The position numbers and the translations under genes are program-made. From Larix kaempferi (lineage: Eukaryota > Streptophyta > Pinopsida > Pinales > Pinaceae), in the NCBI GenBank assembly GCA_027924585.1, contig BSBM01000865.1:3348001-3412000 (forward strand): a stretch of 64,000 nucleotides of DNA, given 5' to 3'. Of this stretch, positions 23,860-34,446 are shown in pieces. Within the stretch, counting starts at the first letter, position 1. Each line of letters starts with the position of its first letter. Under the pieces are notes generated by a model. It made no database searches. It had not been told where the DNA came from and was given only the letters and a program-made list of their open reading frames with translations.

Positions 23860-24431
23860 TGTTGGTTATGGAGCCTGATCTTCTTGATTCAGAGATGTTG
23901 TTGTTCAGCCGTGTTTATACCCCAGTTTTTATATGTTGTGTTGGCGAACTGTACACTCATCCCAGCAGGGGGTGTGGGGGGGATTCCTCCCCCCCCCCCC
24001 ATGAGGGTCCGGGGGAAACTCCCTTGAGAAAAAGGGTTTGGGGGAAAACCCCTGAAATAAATTTTTGGGTTGTTTGTTGGCCAACAGTTTATGGGCCCAT
24101 GGTATTGGGTAGCCCATGGTATTTTTCCATGGTAATTCCCCTTTATAAGGAAGACATTGTAATATGGCTGTGTATAGTAGCATTGTAAGATCTCTGTGAT
24201 TGTGAAAGAGAGACTGAGAGAGAGTGAAGAGGAAGTTGCAACAGATGTGTTGCAGGTTGTATCCCTTCATTTGTTGGATGGTATAATAATAAAATGACTG
24301 GCAATTTATACGTGGACGTAGCCCAGATGGGGTGAACCATGTTATATTGGTCTCTCTCTTGTATTGTGTTTATGTGATTTTTATTTGCATCTTGTTTATT
24401 ATTATTTATTTGCCATCCTATTTTTCTAACA
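23860..24431 (+). mobile_element. C1 5' LTR
   Basis: It matches 28417-28917 apart from about 71 extra bases near 23970-24055, a G-rich then C-rich block including a run of 12 C followed by GGGGGAAAC-type repeats. It has a TATA box (TATAAGG, 24144; partner at 28630). Just inside the border lies TTGGTATAAGATCC, a degenerate initiator-Met primer site. Confidence 0.9.
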
Positions 24432-24497
24432 ATTGGTATAAGATCCATGGGTCTATTTGGCATATAAACTCACAAGAAAGAAGGGTTCCTAGTTCGA

Positions 24498-25651
24498 GTG
24501 GGAGCATTGGTAGAAGAAGGAAAGTTTAAGGTCAAAAAATTTAATGGCCAAAACTACCAGTTATGGAAGATGCAAATGGAGTACTATCTATATCAGAAGG
24601 ATCTATCCCTGCCATTGGGAGGAAAAGCAAACACGTCGACAACTATGAAGGACGAAGAATGGGAGGTTCTTAACAGAAAGGCACTGGGAACAATACGAAT
24701 GTGCCTGTCTTCGTCGATGGATTTCAATATCAAATAAAGTACAACGGAGGGTCTGATGAGTGCATTGGGTAAACTATATGAAAAACCCTCGGCCTCCAAC
24801 AAGGTATTTCTAATGAAGCATTTATTTAATATGAAGATGTTAGAAGGTGGATCTGTTGTTGATCATTTAAATGAATTTAATACAATTAGAAATCAACTAA
24901 TTTATGTAAATGTTAACTTTGATGATGAGGTTAGGGATCTTCTAATCTCGTTCTCATTTCCAAAAAGCTAGAACGACTTGGTCATGGATGTAAGTAACTC
25001 TATCTCTGGTTCAAACACTTTAAAATTTGATGATGTTGTTGGTGTTATTCTTAGCGAGGAAAGCGAAGGAAAATCAAAGGTCAGACATCAGGTAATGAGT
25101 TGACCATGGAGAGCAGGGGAAGATAAAAGGATAGAGGAAAGAGACGAGGTAATTGTAGCAAGTCCAGGTAGAGCAGATCCAAGTCTAGACTGGGAAAGAT
25201 AGAGTGTTGGAATTGTGGAAAGAAAGGACATATGAAGAAAGACTGTAGATATCTAAAGAAGAAAGGAGATGGACAACACGAGACTACTCAGGAAACAAAA
25301 GTAGTAGGTGATGTGTTTCAAGATGCTTTGATTCTTGCATTAAATAATACCAGTGATAATTGGGTAGTAGATTCAGGGGATTCATGTCATGCTACAACCC
25401 ATAAAAAATTTATATATGATTATGTTCAAGGTGATTTTGGACATGTTTTATTGGGTGATGATGAACCATGTAAAATTGTTGGAATGGGTAAGGTACAGAT
25501 AAAGGTAAAGAATGGAGGTGAATGGTTGTTAAAATATGTAAGTCATATTCCTGCTATGAAAAGAAATTTGATCTCAACAGGGCAGTTGGGAGATGGTGGT
25601 CGTTTATATATGCTTGAAGAAATGTGGTGGAATATATCACTAAAGGATTGA
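24498..25651 (+). pseudogene. C1 gag and protease
   Basis: The frame from GTG 24498 reads FKVKKFNGQNYQLWKMQMEY, a UBN2-type copia gag start. It is stopped at 24735 and again at 24969 in the same frame (blocks LGKLYEKPSASNKVFLMKHL and EFNTIRNQLIYV). After a frameshift, CWNCGKKGHMKKDC (25205-25246) is an intact CX2CX4HX4C knuckle. The protease active site NWVVDSGDSCHAT follows near 25360, with DSG intact. No ATG is seen at the gag start, where the first codon may have mutated. Confidence 0.85.
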
Positions 25652-25719
25652 TGGTGATAGAAAACGGAGACAGGATAGGTACGTTGTATTTATGTCCACA
25701 TAATAATGACTGTTATATC

Positions 25720-26580
25720 TTTTTAGTTTCCGTAGGAACATATACAACATTGTGGAATCATAGGCTTGGCCACATGAGTGAGAAGAGGATGCTGATTCTC
25801 CACTCAAGGAAGTTGCCGCCAGATCTGAAGTAGGTAAGTTTGGATTTCTGTGAGAACTGTATTTATGGAAAACATAAGAGAGTCATATTTATCAGGGTTT
25901 GGAAACATAAGAAGAGTTAAAATTTAGAGCTTGTGCATACAGATGTATGGGGGTCGACTCAGGTACAATCTCTTGGTGGCTCTCGTTATTATATTACTTT
26001 TATTGATGATGCAACTAGAACAACTTGGGTTTATTGAATTAGACATAAATTTTTTGTGTTTGGTACTTTTAAGAAGTGAAAAATATTTGGTTGAATACTG
26101 ATGCAAGGAGTTTGATATTTATTGTTCATACCATGGGATTCGTAGAGAGAATATGGTCCCAGGAACACCACAAGAAAATGGTGTGTCAGAAAGGATGAAC
26201 ATAACAATCATGGAGCATGCAAGGTGTGTGAGATTGCATACAAGATTGACCTTACCGTTTTATGCATATGCTGTATATATTGTGTTTACTTAATAAACAG
26301 AGGGCCTTCAAGTGCTTTGGATAGTGGTATTCCAGAGGAGGCATGGACAGGTAAAAAGGTAAACTACTCATTTCTAAGAACTTTTGGTTGCGAAGCATTT
26401 GTCCATATTGATAAATAAAATAGAAGAAAACTTGAGGTTGAATCCAAGAATTGTATCTTTATTGGATATGAGGTTGATGATTTTGGTTATCGCTTATGGG
26501 ATTATGAAAATAAAAAAAATCATTAGGAGTATAGATGTGGCATTAAATGAAAAGGTCATGTATAAATATCAGTTGTAGGG
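25720..26580 (+). pseudogene. C1 integrase
   Basis: The zinc-binding part reads LWNHRLGHMSEKRM and, after a stop at 25831, CENCIYGKHKR. The core has VHTDVWG, YYITFIDDATRTTWVY and a damaged N-G-V-S-E-R segment near 26180. It is followed by LNKRGPSSALD-like and FLRTFGCEAFVHIDK blocks. These are standard copia integrase landmarks. Stops and shifts separate almost every block, so this part is more decayed than gag or RT. Confidence 0.75.
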
Positions 26581-26749
26581 AAAGAAACATGAAAAGGAAA
26601 ACACAGAGTACACAGTGCTTGATGTAATAACAGAAAATGAAGTTTCAAAGGTGTCAGAAAATCATGAATAGCATCAGGAACCTCAAACTCCTGCAAGTGT
26701 TAGAAGATATACTAGGTCAAGTAGACCCCCTGAATGATACTCTCATTCA

Positions 26750-28327
26750 ATGTATTATTTATTGATGACTGATTCTGGTGAACTAGAATGTTATGAAGAA
26801 GCAATGCAGGTGGAAACTAGAAAGAAGTGGGAGCAAGGCATGAATGAGGAGATGGAATCATTGGTAAGAAACCAGACTTGGAATTTGGTTCAGTTGCCTG
26901 CAGGTAAAATAGCATTGCAGAATAAATGGGTTTGCAGGTTGGAGGAAGAAGATGGAGGCAAGAATCGATACAAAGGCAGACTTGTTGTAAAGGGGTTTGC
27001 GCAGAAGAAAGGTATAGATTTCAATGAAATATTTTCTCCTATTGTTAAAATGACTTCAATTAGGATTATTTTAAGTCTAGTGGTGGTAGAATATTTGCAT
27101 CTTGAACATTTAGATGCGAAAACAACCTTTCTCCATGGAGATTTGGAGGAAGATATTTATATGCAGCAGCCACAGGGCTATGAGGTCAAAGGGAAGGAGA
27201 ATTTAGTATGCAATTTGAAGAAGAGCTTGCATATGGCTTGAAGCAAGATCCAAGGAAGTGGTATTTGAAATTTGACAGGTTTATGACAAAGCAAGGTTAT
27301 AGTAGATGTCATTCTGACCACTATGCTTATTTCAAGAGGCTAGATAATGGAAGATATATTATCTTGTTATTGTATGTGGATGCCATACTTGTTGCAGAGT
27401 CTAAAATGCAGGATATAAATGTGCTCAAAAGGAAGTTAGCTAATTCATTTGCGATGAAGGATTTAGGTTCTACAGAGCAAATCCTTGGTATGAGAATAAC
27501 AAGAGACATGAAAAATCATAAATTGACATTGTCTCAGGGTGTATACATAAAAAAGGTGTTGGAGAGGTTTAGAATTAGAATGCAAAACCAGTTAGTACAC
27601 CTTTGGCCACGCATTTTAAACTAAGCAAGGAGATGTGTCCCAAGACACATGAAGAGATAGACTACATGTACAGGGTCCCTTATTCATCAGGATTTGGTAG
27701 CTTGATGTATGCCATGGTGTGCACAAAACCAGATATTGCACATCTAGTGGGAGTTGTGAGCATGTATATGAACAATATAGCTAAAGAACATTGGAAGGAA
27801 GTACAATGGATTCTCAGGTATTTGAGAGGTTCTACTACTCATGAATTATGTTTTGGAGGTTCAGACATTGTTCTACATGGATATGTTGATGCAGATATGG
27901 AAGGTGATAAAGATAGTAGGAGAAGCACCACAAGGTATGTTTTTAATGTAGGTGGAACAACTGTAAGTTTTATTTTGAAACTGCAAAATGTTGTTGCACT
28001 TTAAACAATGGAATTAGAGTATGTTGTTGCTACAAAGGCTAGTAAAGAGATGATTTGGTTACATAGGAGGAATTGGGTAAGAAGCAGGAGAATAGCAGGT
28101 TGTATAGTGAAATCCAAAGTGCCATTCATATTGCAAAGAAATCATCCTTCCATTATAAGACTAAACATATACATCTCAAGTACCATTTCATTCGATTCGT
28201 TCTGGAATATGAACTGTTGAAGTTGGAAAAGATACATACTAGCCAGAATCTTGAAGACATGTTGACAAAGGTAGTAACCAGAGAGAAACTAAGTTCCTAC
28301 TTGGTTTCAGTTGGCCTTCAAGCATGA
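26750..28327 (+). pseudogene. C1 reverse transcriptase and RNase H
   Basis: RT blocks: WEQGMNEEMESLVRNQTWNL, NKWVCRLEEEDGGKNRYKGR, LVVKGFAQKKGIDFNEIFSP, LDAKTTFLHGDLEEDIYMQQ, then a frame change at 27210 to 27240. The catalytic site reads LLYVDAILVAES, so the second Asp of YVDD is Ala. RNase H: VLHGYVDADMEGDKDSRRST and, after a stop at 28002, MELEYVVATKASKEMIWL and DMLTKVVTREK. The reading frame ends at 28325, some 90 bases before the 3' LTR. The YVDA change alone predicts loss of polymerase activity. Confidence 0.9.
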
Positions 28328-28416
28328 AGGTGAAGATGAGAAATTTTCTAGGTCCAAGGTTTAGAGCATAGTCCAACAGCGGTGGAGTTGCTATGATCAG
28401 TCTCCAAGTGGGATAT

Positions 28417-28917
28417 TGTTGGTTGTGGAGCCCGATCTTCTTGAGTCAGAGATGTTGTTGTTCAACCGTGTTTGTACCCCGATTTTTATATGATGTGCAG
28501 GTGGACTATACACTCATCCCAGTGGGGGGAATTTTCCCCCAAATAATTTTTTGGGTTGTTTGTTGGCCAACAATTTATGGGCCCATGGTATTGGGTAGCT
28601 CGTGGTATTTTCCCATGGTAATTCCCCTTTATAAGGAAGACATTGTAATACGAATGTGTATTGTACCATTGTAAAGTTCTCTATGATTGTGTAAGAGATA
28701 CCGAGAAAGCATGAAGAGGAAGTTGCAGTGGATGTGCTGTAGGTTGTATCCCTTCATTTGTTGGATGGTATAAAATAAAAGGACTAGAAATTTCTCTGTG
28801 GACGCAGTCCAAATTGGGTGAACCACGTTATAATGGTGTCTCTCTTGTATTGTGTTTATGTGATTTATATTTGCATCTTATTTATTTTTATTGCTCTGGG
28901 ATCTTGTTTTTCTAACA
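28417..28917 (+). mobile_element. C1 3' LTR
   Basis: It starts TGTTGGTTGTGGAGC after the purine-rich CTCCAAGTGGGATA and ends TTTTTCTAACA. It has TATAAGG at 28630. It lacks the 71-base G/C-rich block of the 5' LTR. The following CAAAA is the right target-site duplication. Confidence 0.9.
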
Positions 28918-28922
28918 CAAAA

Positions 28923-29269
28923 ACCTAACCCTAGGAGATGAATCGTAAATTTTTTTGCAGGCTTGGAGGTGGTTAGTTCAGGTGTCAACTTCTCGAGGGC
29001 ATAAATTTTGCATACGACCTACCTTTAGAGTTATCATTAATTCGTTGGAAAGGTCTATCCAAGAAGTACACATTTTTTCCCATCCATACTTGCCTTTGTG
29101 TATCAATGGACTGCCGCGTCATCAAAAAATGTTGTTTAGGGCCTTAAAATGGCCCCATAATTTTTGGACATTAAAATCCGTAAACAATGCCAAACTAGAA
29201 AACTGTGAAACTGGAAAAGTTGTTTTGAGCTAGTGGAATAGGTGGGTGGCCACCGATATACATATGGAT

Positions 29270-29271
<2 letters not shown>
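28923..29271 (-). mobile_element. G2 5' LTR, outer part
   Basis: It continues the G2 LTR interrupted by C1 and aligns with about 18610-18956 (shared CCTAACCCTAGGAGATGAA and TTTTTGGACAT). The terminus ATATGGATAA corresponds to ATTTGTATCA in the 3' LTR. Beyond it begins a CT microsatellite. Confidence 0.85.

Positions 29272-29272
<1 letters not shown>

Positions 29273-29311
<39 letters not shown>
29273..29311. repeat. (CT)n microsatellite at the right edge of G2
   Basis: About 19 CT units lie directly between the end of the G2 LTR and the broken end of the G3 integrase frame. It mirrors the tract at 18302. Confidence 0.95.
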
Positions 29312-29312
<1 letters not shown>

Positions 29313-30300
29313 TAACTTTCCGTTGAAATCTGTCAACCTTGAAACTTATAGCAAAGCCCAATATCCTACCTTGAACCTTTTTCCATTTATGTGCTTACCA
29401 TGCCATTTGACTCTTTGTTGTTGGATTATTTCAATATGAAATAAAGACTATTTTCTATACCCATGTAGTGCAATGAGTTGGTTCATCCTTTCTTGATGTA
29501 CTTTAAAGAGGTAAAGGCCTAGGTATATAATTGTTTAGAGTGTTTTAATCTCAAATTTAACAAGGATATTAACTATCTTTCAATGGACCAACTCATTGGT
29601 TGTAAACCCCATTCTTATGATCCATGTTGTGTTAAATTCCCATATTGCCTCTATTAACATATTTTCCCAATTTTAACACGTGTTCCCAATTTTTTCTTTG
29701 TTGCTTCATCAACTTGGTAAGGATATTTTCTAATTCTCTTTTTATGGCATCTACTTTCCCTTTTGCATGTGGGTGATAGGTAGTTGATTTCCTATGATGA
29801 ACCTTATATAATTCCATGATATTTTCAAAGAGGTTAGAAGTAAATTGAGGCCATTGATTTTTTACAGTCTCCCTTGGATCCCCAAATATTGTAAAACTGC
29901 TCTCATAAAGAAATTATGCCACCTTTTCCTCTTTATTATTTTTCATTAACTTCACTCTACCCACTTTGTCAAGTGATTTGTATAAATTGGTATGTTTTCC
30001 TTGTGGTTGGTTTGAGGATAAATGGGCCCTAAAAAATCGAATCCCCATTTTTCAAATGGCTCCATTTATACTTGTATTTCCAGTGGCATTTCATCTTTTT
30101 ATGTAGGACTTCCTATTCTTTAGCACTCATCACAATGAGATATGTGTTATGTGGCATCCTTCTATAGTGTTGGCCAATAGTACCTTACATAGAATTTGGT
30201 GGGCTATTATTTTTGTTGCAAAGTTTCCCCTCACATGGTTTATCATGAAAAACATGTAGAATATCATGTACACCATCTTCCTTGATGCAATGAAAAAATA
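29312..30300 (-). pseudogene. G3 integrase, truncated at its C-terminus
   Basis: On the minus strand from 30250 leftward: YYWPTL, HCDEC (end of HHCC), EPFEKWGFDFLGPIYPQ, YTNHLTKWVE, VHHRKSTTYHPHAKGKVDAI, RELENILTKL, then EFEIKTL-like, RVKWHGKHINGKRFKVGYW and finally FNGKLRR. The frame then enters GA repeat at 29311. In this gypsy group KLR is normally followed by a conserved W-L-G-P-Y segment, which is absent here. Several stops are present. It is the 3'-most part of element G3 in the window. Confidence 0.8.
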
Positions 30301-30444
30301 TATTGTCTACTCCAACTTTGAATAAGTATCCTTTTATCCATGTATATGTGGCACTCTATAACACAATCTTGCAATGTTCTTTGTATGAAAAGTGATGAGG
30401 ATTTTTTTTTGCATCTAGAAAATTTGATATATTAGCAAACTAGA

Positions 30445-31390
30445 GGGTTTGAACTAAAATTTAAGTGCTCATTTGGAAAAGAATCATCCATAATTGAACT
30501 AATATGCATTGTTTGTTAGGTTAGATAAAATTTCCACAACAAAATTTTGCTTTCCAACATTGTTAAGTATGGTTAGGGAATTCTGAGGTGTTGGCATTTG
30601 ATAAACTAGGGATACCTTCGCTAGGTCTACTTCAATACCACATAGAGAAAAATCATGTACTAGAACTATCTGCTCGTTCATAAGCATAACAATTTTTGTT
30701 TCTTATGGATAGATTCATTTTTTGGAAACATTTAAGGAGACTTTCCAAATTTCTTAGTGCTTCTTGGAATGTGTTTCCATTAACGAAATAATCCATATAT
30801 GTTTCCACACTATTGTAAACTAAATCTAAGAAAATACTCAGATAACTCTCTAGAAGGTAGTAGGTGCATTACTCATTCCAAATGAAAGTACCTTATAGGA
30901 AAATGTTCCCAATGTTCAACTTGTGTGGAATACCACCAAACTGGAAGTTTGCACTGAAATATAAGTGTTCATTTGGAAATGAATCATCAACAACTTCATA
31001 ATTTGCATTGTTTGTTAGCCAAGATAAAATGTCTAGAACAACATTTTTCTTTCTAATTTTGTTAAATATGGTGAGGTCAAATGTTGAGGTGTTGGGAGTT
31101 GATAAATGATAGCTATATTGGCTAGGTCTTATTTAATACCACTTGGAGAAACATGATGTCCTATAACTATCCTCTCATTCACAAGCATAACATTTTTCAT
31201 TCATAACATTTTTTGATAACATCTAAGAACATTTTCTATATTTGTTAGTGCTTCCTGGAATGTGTTTCCATAAGAAGTGAAATAATCCATGTATATTCCC
31301 AATTTCCACACTATCATGAACTAAAACTAAGTAAATGCCCAAAAAAATCTATATATGTGTTCCCTGTGTTTGAAAAAACATGGTATGTCC
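30445..31390 (-). repeat. 499-bp tandem duplication within G3 RT/RNase H
   Basis: The segment with GCATTGTTTGTTAG at 30506 repeats at 31005, an offset of 499 bp. Shared landmarks include AAGTGYTCATTTGGAAA, GAGGTGTTGG, CACTTGGAGAA-like and GTGTTTCCAT. Each unit encodes the same RT C-lobe joined to an RNase H end, so the fusion deletion preceded the duplication. Confidence 0.8.
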
Positions 31391-31620
31391 ACAAAGGTTA
31401 AACACCCCAAGGGTAGGTGAATGTTGTTTTATATTGGTCTTATGGGATGATCTAAATTTGATTGTACCCACTAAATCCATTTAGAAAGGAGAGGTATTTT
31501 TTCTTAGAAAATGCATCTAATACATGGGAAATGAATGGTAGGGAAGAATGGTCCTTTCTAGTGGCCTTGTTAAGTTCTTTGTAGTCCACATAGATTCTCC
31601 ACTCCCCCCTCTTTATTTGG
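30445..31620 (-). pseudogene. G3 reverse transcriptase with internal deletion, and RNase H end
   Basis: The minus strand from about 31610 reads WRIYVDYKELNKATRKDH, then SLPFISHVLDAF and YLSFLNGFSGYNQI. Near 30800 a TYMDYF-type segment stands where the polymerase core (x-M-D-D-F) is expected. It is followed by GIEVDLAKVSLVYQMPTPQN and, with no connection domain, GKQNFVVEILSNLTN, which is the RNase H tail. So most of the connection and RNase H is deleted. The C-lobe occurs twice because of the 499-bp duplication. This copy cannot be active. Confidence 0.75.
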
Positions 31621-31958
31621 AACATTAAAAAAATAAAATACCCATTTATTGTCTAAGATAGGGTAAATCAAGCCTGCATCTAAAAGTTTTTATATTTTAG
31701 TTTTAACTATGTCCTTGAGTGTAGGATTCATCCTTCTTTGTGGTTGCCTGATTGGAAAATAATCATACCTGATGTAGATATGATGTTTACAAATATCATG
31801 ATGAATGCCTTGCATGCCATTGTAATCCCAAGAAAATACAGAACTATGTGTTCTAAGGATGTCTAATAGTTTTTACTCTTAGATAAGGGTCTAAGAACTA
31901 TAAAGTTTGTTGGATACTACCATGAATATATTGGAACTATGACATATTCTAACATTAT

Positions 31959-32500
31959 CTATGGTCTAGTAGTATACCTAGTTGCAAGTTTAAGGACAAT
32001 GGGTATGTGTCTCGGTAATTCTCCTAAGTTTAACATGAGCGTAGTGCCCTTGGTCATTACATTGATTGCTACCTGCAAACCTATCAAGGTGTTTTGAATC
32101 ATGCACTTACTAATGTAGATATATATAACAAGACATCTTGCATTGAAGTATTTGGGGATAATAATTTTTCTTAACATAAGGTCAACAAGTTTCCTTGCAA
32201 CATTGATGGTAAGGGGATTTCCTTTTTTCCTCCTAGTTCTTGTTATGCACATTTCCTTGGTGATTTTTTTATACATGAGAACATCTTTGATTGCTTGAGG
32301 AAGAGGTATTTTCACAAACAATTTTTTTCAGTTCTCCTAGAAGTTCATTTTTAGAGTGAGTGTAGGATTTGTTTTGTTCTAACCTCTTCAAATAAGGCAT
32401 GGTTTTCTGTTGAGAGGATTGTTGGTTTTGCTCTTGGATTTCTTTCTCATTATCTACTCTATCTTCTATTGGTTCAGTAATGAGAGGAGCCAAAGGGGTT
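31959..32500 (-). pseudogene. G3 protease region
   Basis: On the minus strand MPYLKRLEQNKSYTHSKNE, then FVKIPLPQAIKDVLMYKKIT, KEMCITRTRRKKG and the active-site stretch NTLIGLQVAINVMTKGTT. Plant gypsy proteases of this group carry I-D-L-G-A-A-I-N-V-M here. The catalytic Asp position reads Gly in this copy. One frame change lies near 32300. The protease is cut off from its gag by the 20.5-kb insertion that starts at 32714. Confidence 0.8.
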
Positions 32501-32713
32501 TGCTGAATGAATATTTAACTCATTTACACTGATTTTAATGAGTAGGATGTATAGTTTGTCATCTCAATATCATAGATTGGTTGTACTTGTCTATTATTGG
32601 GGTTTGGTATTAGTTGGGTAGGCATTTGTGGTTGTTTAGGAGCATGTTGAGTATTGCTTTATGTAAGAGGTGTAGGAGGTGGAAGAAATATTTGTTGTTT
32701 TTATCTTTGAGGT

Positions 32714-34421
32714 TTATGAGTCGTGTAAATGACACATTATTTGGTCCTCTTGGTCATACTTAAGGCTTGTTAGGGAGGAATAAGGGTCTAAGTTGCATAC
32801 ATTTTTATAAACTTTATGATATTCTTCCCAAAATCCTATACACGTTTGTTAATTGAATATCTTGACATGTGATTAGTAACATTTACTTAATTTTCTTATT
32901 CCTTTGATTTATTTAATGAGATAATGGGCTAATATTTTTCGAAGAACTATTCATTTTTGATGGATTTGTAGGTGGCAGTTATCTAAAAGCTAAGTGAAAG
33001 AGATCAAGTCACAAAAATCAACTTAATCTCTCTCAATGAGTTCACTAGTCAAACTAGAGTGGTCAAGAGATTTAAGGGATTATGTCCCATCTTGATTCCC
33101 ATGAGATTCCATCAAATAAATAAATAAAATGATCATCATAGGTCAAAATTATGGAGTCTAGGTTGAGTTTCTCAAGAAGGAATCAATCCCACAAAGTTAG
33201 CATATTGATTTCTAGTTAACTGGGGACAACCTCCACAAATCAAGGAGTTGATTACATGGGGTAGTTTCTAAATATTCTCATGAGATTTCAACACATAAAT
33301 AAGGACTCAACATCATCCCAAGTTGAAACCATGGAGGAAAAATCGAGTTCCTATGAGGGGTAATCCATCCCACAAAGTTAGCATGCTGATTTCTAGGGGA
33401 CAACTTCCACAAATCAAGGAGTTGATTGCATGGGTAGTTTTTTGTTATTCTTGTATAAATGATAGCATTTGATAGCATGAAGTTAATATTATATTATTAT
33501 TATTCTCTTCATCATTTTCCATTCTCTCCTTTGTTGACCAAGGAGAATTTGTAAGAGGCAGCTTGCTGCCCTATTTTAATGGAATACTTTTAATGAAAAA
33601 CTAGTTTTGGTTTATCTTTGGGTTAGTTAGTTTAGAAAGGGTTCCAGGAGATCCCTTAGGTTGGGTCCACTCAAGGAAGGAATGATAAGACTTTCCATAC
33701 ATTTTCCTTCAGTCGTTTACTTCATTTCATGGTTTTTAAATTTGGATTACAGTAAACGTAGTAATTCTACATTTATTGTAATAGTAAGCATAGAAGTTCT
33801 ACATTCTGTAGCAATTTTCTGTAGGAAGTTATTTCCATTTCTTTGGAAATTTTTTTCTTTATTTATGATTCTAGAGGTTAGATTTATGCTTCCCATGTAA
33901 TTTACTTTATGTATGAATTCATCATTAAAATTGGTCAATGCTATCCCTCTGCATCTTTGAATATTTGTATGGAACTATTAGCTTCCTAACATCCAACATT
34001 CAGTATTCCTAAGGTAGAGTAAGGTGGACTTTCACTAGAGGTTGATGTAGCCAGGAGCGTCAAATCAAACTAAGATTTCCTCTGAAGCAAATCATAAGGA
34101 TTTAAATGCCAAGTGGAATCTTTGGATCTTACATTCTTGCGACTTGTAGTTAGCAATCATTTAAAGTTTTTTGTAGAATATTTTTGGTTTATTATATTAG
34201 ATTTCATTTCTGTTTTAGAGTAGATTTCCTTCCCTATTTATCAGGTTAGATTTAATTTATGTCGTTAAGATAGATTTCACTTGTACTATTGGAAGGATTA
34301 TTCCTTTGCAACTGCATACATACTGCATAGTACCTCAAAGTTGGTACGAAATCCCAAATTGACAATTTGAGTAATGAGCCAAGGGATTTAGTTTCTATAG
34401 CTACAATTTATTAGATGACCA
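32714..34421 (+). mobile_element. LARD 5' LTR
   Basis: It aligns with 51547-53251 from TGTAAATGRCACATTATTTG to GTTTCTATAG...CCA. The first bases read TTATGAGTCG against TGACGAGCCC in the 3' copy, so the initial TG has mutated. A TATA-like GTATAAATGATAG lies at about 33451. The two LTRs differ at many positions, so the insertion is not recent. Confidence 0.9.
33090..33440 (+). repeat. Tandem duplication in the LARD LTR upstream of its TATA
   Basis: CCCACAAAGTTAGCAT with GGGGACAACYTCCACAAATC and AAGGAGTTGATTRCATGGG occurs twice, offset by about 183 bases (near 33190 and 33370). The same duplication is present in the 3' LTR (near 52027 and 52208), so it predates the insertion. Its position just upstream of the TATA suggests a duplicated enhancer. 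Confidence 0.8.
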
Positions 34422-34426
34422 CTTTT

Positions 34427-34446
34427 TGGCGTTATTGTCGGGGAGG
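34427..34446 (+). other. LARD primer-binding site
   Basis: TGGCGTTATTGTCGGGGAGG starts five bases after the 5' LTR. It is a mutated form of TGGCGCCGTTGCCGGGGA, the primer site typical of Athila/Tat-type gypsy elements and usually assigned to tRNA-Asp. This places the LARD's ancestry within gypsy. Confidence 0.7.

Larger units (their letters stand above)
23860..28917 (+). mobile_element. Ty1/copia element C1 inserted in the G2 5' LTR
   Basis: The LTRs at 23860-24431 and 28417-28917 begin TGTTGG and end TAACA. The five bases CAAAA flank both sides (23855-23859 and 28918-28922). Internal order is gag, protease, integrase, RT, RNase H, the copia order. Removing the element and one TSD copy restores a continuous G2 LTR. 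The polyprotein is interrupted by several stops and shifts. Confidence 0.95.
18344..29271 (-). mobile_element. Ty3/gypsy element G2, split by copia C1
   Basis: The element lies on the minus strand. The 5' LTR is on the right (28923-29271 plus 23590-23859), the primer site is at 23577, then come gag, protease, RT, RNase H and integrase running leftward, a polypurine tract at 18957, and the 3' LTR at 18344-18956. Removing C1 gives a 5' LTR of 619 bp against 613 bp for the 3' LTR. Motif order PR-RT-RH-IN defines Ty3/gypsy. All reading frames are interrupted. Both outer ends touch CT microsatellite, so a 5-bp TSD cannot be told from the repeat. Confidence 0.9.

Noticed and set aside
23929-24270. 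Overlapping frames on both strands in the C1 5' LTR
   Set aside because: They span the LTR promoter and a C12 run, and the partner LTR does not keep them.
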